From: Thermofilum sp.
Lineage (GTDB): Archaea; Thermoproteota; Thermoprotei; Thermofilales; Thermofilaceae
Assembly: GCA_020832965.1 (NCBI GenBank)
Contig: JAJHRM010000062.1
Coordinates: 1 to 11,516 of the forward strand
DNA: 11,516 nucleotides
Direction of reading: 5' to 3'
Below the pieces are notes generated by a model. The model was not told the origin of the DNA. It made no database searches and was given only the letters and a program-made list of their open reading frames with translations. Both the position numbers and the translations under genes were made by a program. This document shows positions 6,513 to 11,516 of this stretch, in pieces. Every line of letters begins with the position of its first letter. The stretch's first letter is position 1.

Positions 6513-7904
6513 TCAATTTTTACGATTGCTCGCCGCTTCTACTGCTCCAGCTAAGCGCTTCCTAGATAATGGTTGGGTTGTCGAGAGAGCTGATATGTGA
6601 ACAGCCCTCCTCACAGCTTCTCCTATTTCGACCCCCCTCAGTAAGTGATGTATTAGTGATGCTGTAAATGCATCGCCAGCACCGACTGTGTTAATGGCAT
6701 TTACCGGCGGCGCGGGGTAAGTGGAGGGTTCTCTGCCCCTTACGTATAATGTTGCGCCCTTCGCCCCCCTAGTCACAACGATGTTTTCAACTCCCGCTTT
6801 GAATAGGTCTCCGGGAACCTCGAGCCCTCTGCTCCTCAGAATGCGTTCCTTCTCCTCGTTTAGAACCAGGATTGGTGCGTACTGCAGCATGGACATGAAC
6901 TCCTCGAGGTGCTGCTCGAGAGTTACTGCGTGCGGGCGAAACACTATCACTTTGTCGTTCCTGCTGATTTTACCCATCAACTCCAGGTATGTTCTGCAAA
7001 CGCCCTCTCCCAGGTATATTGACCTTGAATTATCGCACACCTGGACCACCTCGTCGCTCACTCGCTGCATAACCGGTAGGGATCTCGGATCCGCTGGCAA
7101 CTTGCACATGATCCGTGCTGGCTCAAGCGGTTCCAGTACGACGCATAGCGGTAAATCAGCCTCCCGATCTAGCTCGGTCAGGCTGACGTCGACACCCTCG
7201 CTAATCAGCTCGGCTAGCAGATGTATACCAATGATGTTGGCAGACGCTCTGCTTATGAAGCACGTTTTCAATCCTAGGTTGGATGCTAGTGCTGCAACAT
7301 TGGCGCCTGAGCCGCCAGAGCTCATTCTTATCTCGGGTTTCAGGTACACATCTAGGGCTAGGGAACCAAATACCGCTAAATCGTATTCGCGGTGCCTCTT
7401 CGACCTTGCAACATTCCTTATAGCACTGCTCATTACTTGATTAATGAATTCTACAAAGCCAATTTTCAAGTGTTCTGAGAAGGGCAGTATCTTGGCCATG
7501 AATATTACTGATAAGCTTGTTGCAGCTTCTCTAATTACCTCGCTATCCAGCTCATCAATATCCTTGAACAGCACATTGTACCATCTACCCACGTCTGTTA
7601 ACTTGTAGCATTTTACCCGGACTTTGCGGTTGCCTCTAACCTCTACTCTCTCTTCTTCTTCCAGTAAGTTGAGTGAGACGAGTCTCCTGATCGAGCTTAT
7701 AACAGTTTTGTTTGAGTGTTGGCTAAGCGATGTAATGATCTCTTTTTGACATATTTCCCTGTCCCACGCAAAGAGTCTTAGTATTTCGATTGTGACTGGT
7801 GAGGAGAGGAGCGTAGTGATGTATCGGACTTTCTCATCTATGCTGGTGGGTAGCAGCACTACGTATGGGTGTAGCTCTTCAGGCGTATGTGTTTGCGCGA
7901 CCAT
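6513..7904 (-). CDS. wHTH-PfkB fusion: putative transcriptional regulator/carbohydrate or nucleoside kinase
   Basis: This 463-aa protein has two recognisable parts. Residues about 25-112 form a winged helix-turn-helix: a helix at SSPVTIEILRLFAW, a recognition region around KTVISSIRRLVSLNLL, then a wing VEVRGNRKVRVKCYKLTDVGR. A helical linker (about 113-172) leads to a complete PfkB/ribokinase-fold kinase (173-463) with the glycine signature SGGSGANVAALASNLG (196-211), VVTRGAKGATLY (377-388) and the C-terminal signature NTVGAGDAFTASL (405-417), whose Asp411 is the expected catalytic base. The NxxE metal motif reads N349-E-E-K, with Lys where Glu is usual. The family phosphorylates sugars, nucleosides or vitamin precursors; the substrate here is unknown. 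The gene is divergent from an ECF transporter operon with a palindrome between them, so it probably couples substrate phosphorylation to repression of uptake. The domain calls are firm; the regulatory role is inference. Confidence 0.85.
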   Translation of the reverse strand: MVAQTHTPEELHPYVVLLPTSIDEKVRYITTLLSSPVTIEILRLFAWDREICQKEIITSLSQHSNKTVISSIRRLVSLNLLEEEERVEVRGNRKVRVKCYKLTDVGRWYNVLFKDIDELDSEVIREAATSLSVIFMAKILPFSEHLKIGFVEFINQVMSSAIRNVARSKRHREYDLAVFGSLALDVYLKPEIRMSSGGSGANVAALASNLGLKTCFISRASANIIGIHLLAELISEGVDVSLTELDREADLPLCVVLEPLEPARIMCKLPADPRSLPVMQRVSDEVVQVCDNSRSIYLGEGVCRTYLELMGKISRNDKVIVFRPHAVTLEQHLEEFMSMLQYAPILVLNEEKERILRSRGLEVPGDLFKAGVENIVVTRGAKGATLYVRGREPSTYPAPPVNAINTVGAGDAFTASLIHHLLRGVEIGEAVRRAVHISALSTTQPLSRKRLAGAVEAASNRKN

Positions 7905-7930
7905 TAGCCAAACCCTGTATTATAGCAGTG

Positions 7931-7943
7931 CTTAATAGTATTT
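7931..7943 (-). promoter_or_regulatory. Possible TATA box of the wHTH-kinase gene
   Basis: On the minus strand AAATACTATTAAG is centred about 33 nt upstream of the kinase ATG and would give a very short leader. An alternative is the AAATATAAG stretch at 7961-7969, the complement of the ECF TATA box, which would give a leader of about 30 nt and place the 14-bp palindrome over this gene's BRE. The sequence does not decide between them. The Shine-Dalgarno match (AGGG) is weak. Confidence 0.3.
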
Positions 7944-7953
7944 GTAGGGCGCT

Positions 7954-7967
7954 GAAAAACTTATATT
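7954..7967 (+). promoter_or_regulatory. BRE/TATA promoter of the ECF transporter operon
   Basis: GAAAAAC (7954-7960, BRE-like) is followed by TTATATT (7961-7967). Standard archaeal spacing puts transcription start near 7988-7991, only a few bases before the ATG at 7997. The Shine-Dalgarno GGAG at 7988-7991 would then be at or near the 5' end, so a minimal leader is likely. The strength of the box is typical, but the start site is inferred. Confidence 0.55.
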
Positions 7968-7973
7968 TCCAAG

Positions 7974-7987
7974 TGTAACATGTTACA
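7974..7987. promoter_or_regulatory. 14-bp perfect palindromic operator candidate
   Basis: TGTAACATGTTACA is identical to its reverse complement over all 14 bases. It starts 7 nt after the TATA box and ends just before the predicted start site and Shine-Dalgarno of the ECF operon, where a bound dimer would block polymerase. It is the only such site found by eye in the window and lies between the transporter and a divergent protein with a winged HTH domain, the natural candidate for its binder. The palindrome is directly seen; the binder is inferred. Confidence 0.6.
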
Positions 7988-7996
7988 GGAGAAACA

Positions 7997-8773
7997 ATGA
8001 GTTCAGAAGCCCTGGCACGCAGACCCGGAACTGCTTACGTGGCTGCTTACACGGCGATAGGTGCAGCAATATACTATATGCTGCTGTTTCTACCCGGGGT
8101 CCCCATCATTGGAACTCCTGGGAAAATGGAGATCGGCGCGGCACTTTCACCGGTCTTTGGGGTTTTACTAGGACCCATGTTAGGCTTCGGAGCAGTACTT
8201 ATTGGAAACACCTTGAAGTTCCTGACCACGCCCAGCATCTACTCGCTCCCATTTATACCGGCAGCACCTCTCTCAGCCCTCGCGGCAGGCTTCTTAGCTG
8301 AGAAGAAGTGGAGTGTTCCTGTGGTTATAATGGTAGCCATGCTCATCGCAGCCGTGCTTGCACCACCATTCTACCCACTAACAGACTACTGGTACGTTTA
8401 CCTCGTAGCATTCTACGATAAAATAGCCGCTTTAATCCTTGTACCAGTGTCGGTGTGGCTACTGCGTAGAAAGGTTAGGGCTCGTTACTATTACGTGGCA
8501 CTGTACATGCTGATGTTCATTAGTAGAGAATTCGATAAAGCCTTTGGATGCGCAGTATTTGCGTTCCCACAGGTTTATCAAGGAGTATTCGGCATAACTA
8601 AGGTGAGCGCAGTCAGAAAACTCTACCTCGTTTCTCCACTCTACTACTTGGCTGGATACATTGTAGAGGGTCTGGTAGCGTTTGCAGTCGCTCTCACACT
8701 AGTAGAGGCTGTAGCGAGGGTCCCCGGACTCGCCGAGAATCTGCATGTAAGGCACTTGTATAAGAGGGAGTAG
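7997..8773 (+). CDS. ECF transporter substrate-binding (S) component
   Basis: This 258-aa membrane protein has about six hydrophobic segments (near residues 13-34, 46-72, 82-101, 107-124, 137-156 and 214-240), many small residues, and an A-x-x-x-A pattern in the first helix (AAYTAIGAA, 16-24), through which S components contact EcfT. The stretch EIGAALSPVFGVLLGPMLGFGAVLIGN is typical of vitamin-type ECF S proteins. It would bind the substrate and topple in the membrane when the ATPase-driven EcfT module engages it. It is longer than most S components (about 170-220 aa), with extra loops between the last helices. The ATG has GGAG five bases upstream. The three following genes encode the rest of the transporter and a CitG-like enzyme, so this is a dedicated (group I) system. 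The substrate is not recognisable. Confidence 0.8.
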   Translation: MSSEALARRPGTAYVAAYTAIGAAIYYMLLFLPGVPIIGTPGKMEIGAALSPVFGVLLGPMLGFGAVLIGNTLKFLTTPSIYSLPFIPAAPLSALAAGFLAEKKWSVPVVIMVAMLIAAVLAPPFYPLTDYWYVYLVAFYDKIAALILVPVSVWLLRRKVRARYYYVALYMLMFISREFDKAFGCAVFAFPQVYQGVFGITKVSAVRKLYLVSPLYYLAGYIVEGLVAFAVALTLVEAVARVPGLAENLHVRHLYKRE

Positions 8774-8780
8774 CATCCTC

Positions 8781-10487
8781 GTGGAGAGCTCTGTAATCCT
8801 AAAAAATGTAACGTATTTTTACCCTTCATCAACTTCACCCGCACTCGAAGACTTATCGCTCGAAATCGGAAGGGGGGAGTTTGCAGTAGTTGCGGGGCCT
8901 TCGGGGGGAGGGAAAACAACCCTTGTAAGAATACTGCTTGGGCTCATACCACACGTTTACGGGGGGAGACTCCGCGGAGAAGTATTGGTAGGAGGCATAA
9001 ATGTTGTTGAAAGGGGGTTTAAAGCCATTGCAAACAGCGTAGGGGTGGTATTGCAGAACCCTGAAAACCAGGTAGTTAATGCTATAGTCGAGGAAGAAAT
9101 AGCATTTACCCTTGAAAACCTCCTGTATAAGCCTGTAGACATTTGTAAAAGAGTTGACGAGGCTATAAGAGCCCTCGAAATAGGTCATCTGAGGAAGAGA
9201 CTTACACATACACTGTCTAGTGGTGAGGTGCAGAAGGTTGTTATAGCTAGCGCGCTAGCATTGGATTCAAAGGTACTAGTCCTCGATGAGCCCCTAGCCC
9301 ACCTGGACCCATGGGGTGCAAGGGAGCTTGCCTTAATCCTTTATAAACTATGCAAGGAGAGAGGGATCACCGTGATTGTTGCTGAGCATAGGCTCACCGA
9401 GCTCGTCAAGTATGCGGACAGAGTTATAGTGCTAGGTAGGAGGATCTTATTCGATGGGGATCCCGCATCAGCTATTAGCAAGATGCTGGATGCTGGTGTA
9501 GAGGTGCCGCCCATATCAAGGCTATTCGAAGAGCTTGGCGAGAGCCCCATACCCTTACACGTGGACTCTAGGGCTGTTGGCATGCTGGCGAGCAGCATCG
9601 CAACTTGCAAAGGGTCCTGCACCGGTAACCTGGTGAGCAAACGTAGCGGTGCTGCTATGCGTAGCCCTGAGCGGGTGATAACCGTTGAAGATCTGTGGTA
9701 CAGGTATCCGGACGGCAGGGCGGCTCTGAGGGGGATAGACCTAGAGGTGTTACGAGGGGAATTCATTGCTATAGTTGGTGCGAATGGCGCTGGTAAGACT
9801 ACTCTGGTAAGGCATTTCAATGGGCTTTTAAAGCCTTGGAGGGGCAGGGTCAGAGTGTTCGGGAAGGACACTAGATCTAGTAGTGTAGCCGAGTTGGCAA
9901 GGAGTGTAGGGATAGTTTTTCAAAACCCACTACACCATTTCTTCGAGAAAACTGTTCTACGTGAGGTACTCTTCACGCTAAGCAACTTCGGCTGTAGAAA
10001 CTGCGTTGAGAGAGCTTTAGGAGTGCTTAGAGTGTTTGGTCTTGAGGAACTTGCCGAGAAATCTCCGTACGAGCTCTCAGTGGGTGAGCAGAGGAGGTTG
10101 GCTATAGCGTCTATCCTGGCGTACGAGCCACCGGTTGTTGTACTGGATGAACCCACAGCCGGTATAGACTACTCCCTTAAGCTAGAGCTGCTGAAAATGC
10201 TTGCTGGGATTGTTGGGAGGGGGAAGACCGTCATCATAGTGTCTCATGACACGGAATTTCTGGCTTTAGCCCCTATTACGAGGGTTGTGGTCATGGCTGA
10301 TGGGAGGGTGGTGGCCAGCGGTGACCCTAGGGAGGTCTTTTATAACTTAAAGGTGCTTAAGGGTTCTCACGTCACGCCTCCCCAAATAGTAGAGCTTGTG
10401 AAGCTGCTTGGTCTAGAGGAGGCTTGCAGACCTTTGAATAGCCATGAGCTTGCAGAGTATTTAAAGGGGTGTTGCAGTGCCCATTGA
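8781..10487 (+). CDS. ECF transporter double ATPase (EcfA-EcfA' fusion)
   Basis: This 568-aa cytoplasmic protein carries two ABC nucleotide-binding domains in one chain and powers uptake through EcfT and the S component. Domain 1 (about 1-235) has Walker A GPSGGGKTT (39-47), Q-loop LQNPENQ (91-97), signature LSSGE (145-149), Walker B VLVLDEP (165-171) and switch His203. Domain 2 (about 297-530) has GANGAGKTT (333-341), FQNPLHHFF (380-388), signature LSVGEQ (432-437), Walker B VVVLDEPTAG (452-461) and His489. Both sites look intact. The Q-loop motif QNP-x-x-Q is the hallmark of ECF ATPases. A linker (about 236-296) and a C-terminal tail (531-568) are lineage-specific. The GTG start is 7 nt after the S-component stop; the end overlaps ecfT by 11 nt. 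Fused EcfA proteins are known in archaea and other groups. Confidence 0.93.
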   Translation: MESSVILKNVTYFYPSSTSPALEDLSLEIGRGEFAVVAGPSGGGKTTLVRILLGLIPHVYGGRLRGEVLVGGINVVERGFKAIANSVGVVLQNPENQVVNAIVEEEIAFTLENLLYKPVDICKRVDEAIRALEIGHLRKRLTHTLSSGEVQKVVIASALALDSKVLVLDEPLAHLDPWGARELALILYKLCKERGITVIVAEHRLTELVKYADRVIVLGRRILFDGDPASAISKMLDAGVEVPPISRLFEELGESPIPLHVDSRAVGMLASSIATCKGSCTGNLVSKRSGAAMRSPERVITVEDLWYRYPDGRAALRGIDLEVLRGEFIAIVGANGAGKTTLVRHFNGLLKPWRGRVRVFGKDTRSSSVAELARSVGIVFQNPLHHFFEKTVLREVLFTLSNFGCRNCVERALGVLRVFGLEELAEKSPYELSVGEQRRLAIASILAYEPPVVVLDEPTAGIDYSLKLELLKMLAGIVGRGKTVIIVSHDTEFLALAPITRVVVMADGRVVASGDPREVFYNLKVLKGSHVTPPQIVELVKLLGLEEACRPLNSHELAEYLKGCCSAH

Positions 10488-11244
10488 AGAGAGCATCATA
10501 AGGCGTATGCAGGGTGCTTTAACGTATGAGGAGGCTACGTGCTTTTACCACGACCTCGACCCCAGGGTGAAGCTCCTGTACTTGGTCGCAGCTTTCGTCG
10601 TGATCTCTTCGGGAAGCCTTGTGAAGCTGTTGATGGCCCTGATCTTTACGTGCGCCTTGGCGTCTCCATGCCCGAGGATCTTCCGGAAAACTTTCCACGT
10701 CCTTACAGGACTCGCGCCATTCATAATCCTCACGGCATTATTTGTAGTTGTCTTTACAGTTGTTTTTGGTGGGGAAAACCTTGAGGCAGTTGCTATAGAG
10801 CAGGTTAAGGTGTTTATGAGAGTTGCTATAGTGGCTATGGCCATAACGGCTGTAGCTTCGTCAACAACGCCACAGGAGCTTGTCCGCGCGCTTGTAAAGC
10901 TGGGCTTCAGGTACACATACCTCTACACTTTGATCATAGCGGTGAGATTCATACCTCTGGTATTCAATGAGTTAAGCGACATCTACGATGCACAGAGGTC
11001 TAGAGGCTTGGAGCTGGAGAGGGGAGGAGTTGTGGAGAGGCTGAGAAAGCTCAATGCCCTGCTAATACCAGTTTTCGTCTGCTCACTGCTGAGGGCGAGA
11101 GATCTCGCAGAGGCGCTTGAACTCAGGGGGTTTGGGTACAGCAGCAAAAGAACATTTTACAGGGACATGAAGCTTAAGAAGATGGATGTGGTGTTTGCGA
11201 TGCTCGTAACGCTCTCAGCCTCAGCGGTATACTTACTCGCATAG
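10477..11244 (+). CDS. ecfT: ECF transporter transmembrane coupling protein EcfT
   Basis: This 255-aa integral membrane protein transmits ATPase movement to the S component. The N-terminal LDPRVKLLYLVA (27-38) is the classical start of EcfT/CbiQ proteins. Hydrophobic segments lie near 32-45, 48-63, 77-98, 112-127, 146-163 and 236-255. The two cytoplasmic coupling-helix motifs, usually A-R-G, appear as S-R-G in DAQRSRGLELERGG (175-177) and L-R-G in DLAEALELRGFG (216-218). These would dock on the two halves of the fused ATPase. The start is a GTG inside the end of the ATPase gene, with GGGGTG five bases before it, so translation is likely coupled. The next gene's Shine-Dalgarno motif overlaps this stop codon, which suggests one transcript. 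Confidence 0.92.
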   Translation: MPIEESIIRRMQGALTYEEATCFYHDLDPRVKLLYLVAAFVVISSGSLVKLLMALIFTCALASPCPRIFRKTFHVLTGLAPFIILTALFVVVFTVVFGGENLEAVAIEQVKVFMRVAIVAMAITAVASSTTPQELVRALVKLGFRYTYLYTLIIAVRFIPLVFNELSDIYDAQRSRGLELERGGVVERLRKLNALLIPVFVCSLLRARDLAEALELRGFGYSSKRTFYRDMKLKKMDVVFAMLVTLSASAVYLLA

Positions 11245-11253
11245 GTGTCTGCT

Positions 11254-11516
11254 ATGGAATCAGCTAGGGGGGCTATGCCCGTAGCCAGGCTTAGGTATGT
11301 TTCCTACCTGCTCGCCTCCTCAATAGCCCTAGAAGTTGCGGGGTATCCAAAACCGGGGAACGTTCACAGGTTAAGGGATTTCAGCGACGCCCTGTTCGAG
11401 GACTTCCTGGTATCGGCTATTGTTGCAGAGCACCACATGTTTAGAGCTGTTGTGAGGGGGTGCAGGCTCGCTAAGGGCTTCGCTGCAAAGGTTCTCGTGG
11501 GGGATCTTATCAAGGC
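11254..11516 (+). CDS. CitG-like (triphosphoribosyl-dephospho-CoA synthase family) protein, N-terminal fragment
   Basis: The frame is open to the window edge, giving about 87 residues. The segment ASSIALEVAGYPKPGNVHRLRDFSD (about 20-44) contains the P-K-P-G-N-V-H-R motif of the CitG/MdcB family; bacterial members make the prosthetic-group precursor of citrate lyase or malonate decarboxylase from ATP and dephospho-CoA. Archaeal members are widespread without those enzymes, and their reaction is not established to my knowledge. The ATG was chosen because AGGTG lies six bases upstream and overlaps the ecfT TAG stop; an in-frame GTG at 11245, directly after the stop, is the alternative. It probably forms the fourth gene of the ECF operon, so it may act on the imported compound. 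The family call is good; the function is open. Confidence 0.75.
   Translation, partial: MESARGAMPVARLRYVSYLLASSIALEVAGYPKPGNVHRLRDFSDALFEDFLVSAIVAEHHMFRAVVRGCRLAKGFAAKVLVGDLIK

Noticed and set aside
6721..7440. 239-codon plus-strand frame antisense to the wHTH-kinase gene
   Set aside because: Its composition is rich in Ser, Arg and Thr, as expected of a shadow frame; it has no recognisable domain, and the opposite strand encodes a clear PfkB kinase.
9606..10470. Cysteine pairs in the ECF ATPase (CKGSC at 276-280, CRNC at 405-408, CC at 564-565) as a metal-binding feature
   Set aside because: They are scattered across the linker, domain 2 and the tail, with no arrangement that matches a known metal site.
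1..11516. CRISPR arrays, tRNA/rRNA genes, insertion sequences
   Set aside because: No spaced repeats, no cloverleaf-like conserved segments, no transposase-like frames or terminal inverted repeats were seen.

Overview
This window is archaeal. It shows tetrahydromethanopterin/methanofuran C1 genes, TATA-box promoters at short distance from start codons, Shine-Dalgarno motifs of the GGAG/GAGGTG type, ATGA or GTGA start/stop overlaps, several GTG starts, and heavy use of AGG/AGA and ATA codons. It looks like a thermophilic TACK-type (Thermoproteota or Korarchaeota-like) archaeon, but the lineage is inference. No methyl-coenzyme M reductase gene is present, so methanogenesis is not shown.

Left part, minus strand (about 6.4 kb down to 0.13 kb): one operon, ftr - fwdDB - fwdA - fwdC - mch, covering the first three C1 steps of the archaeal Wood-Ljungdahl / methyl-oxidation branch: CO2 <-> formyl-methanofuran (Fwd), formyl transfer to tetrahydromethanopterin (Ftr), and cyclisation to methenyl-H4MPT (Mch). 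From fwdDB to mch the genes overlap by 4 nt (ATGA or GTGA). FwdD and FwdB are fused in one polypeptide, in the order D then B. The operon seems to start from a leaderless promoter with a 12-bp perfect palindrome directly upstream of its BRE, and to end in a T7 tract beyond mch. Convergent to mch lies the 3' end of a RimK-type ATP-grasp ligase gene, possibly a cofactor glutamate ligase. The iron-sulfur electron-transfer subunits of Fwd (E/F/G/H) and the later C1 enzymes (Mtd, Mer) are not in the window.

Centre (6.5-7.9 kb, minus): an unusual 463-aa protein made of an N-terminal winged helix-turn-helix domain and a C-terminal PfkB/ribokinase-family kinase. It is divergent from an energy-coupling-factor (ECF) transporter operon, and the 92-bp intergenic region contains a 14-bp perfect palindrome (TGTAACATGTTACA) between the transporter's TATA box and its start codon.

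Right part, plus strand (8.0-11.5 kb): S component, fused double ATPase (EcfA-EcfA'), EcfT, and then the start of a CitG-like (triphosphoribosyl-dephospho-CoA synthase family) gene cut by the window edge. The most interesting hypothesis is a self-contained salvage circuit. The ECF transporter imports an unknown vitamin- or nucleoside-like compound, the kinase part of the fusion protein phosphorylates it, and the wHTH part represses the transporter through the palindrome. This would parallel the archaeal wHTH-riboflavin kinase RbkR with a different kinase fold. The substrate cannot be read from sequence.
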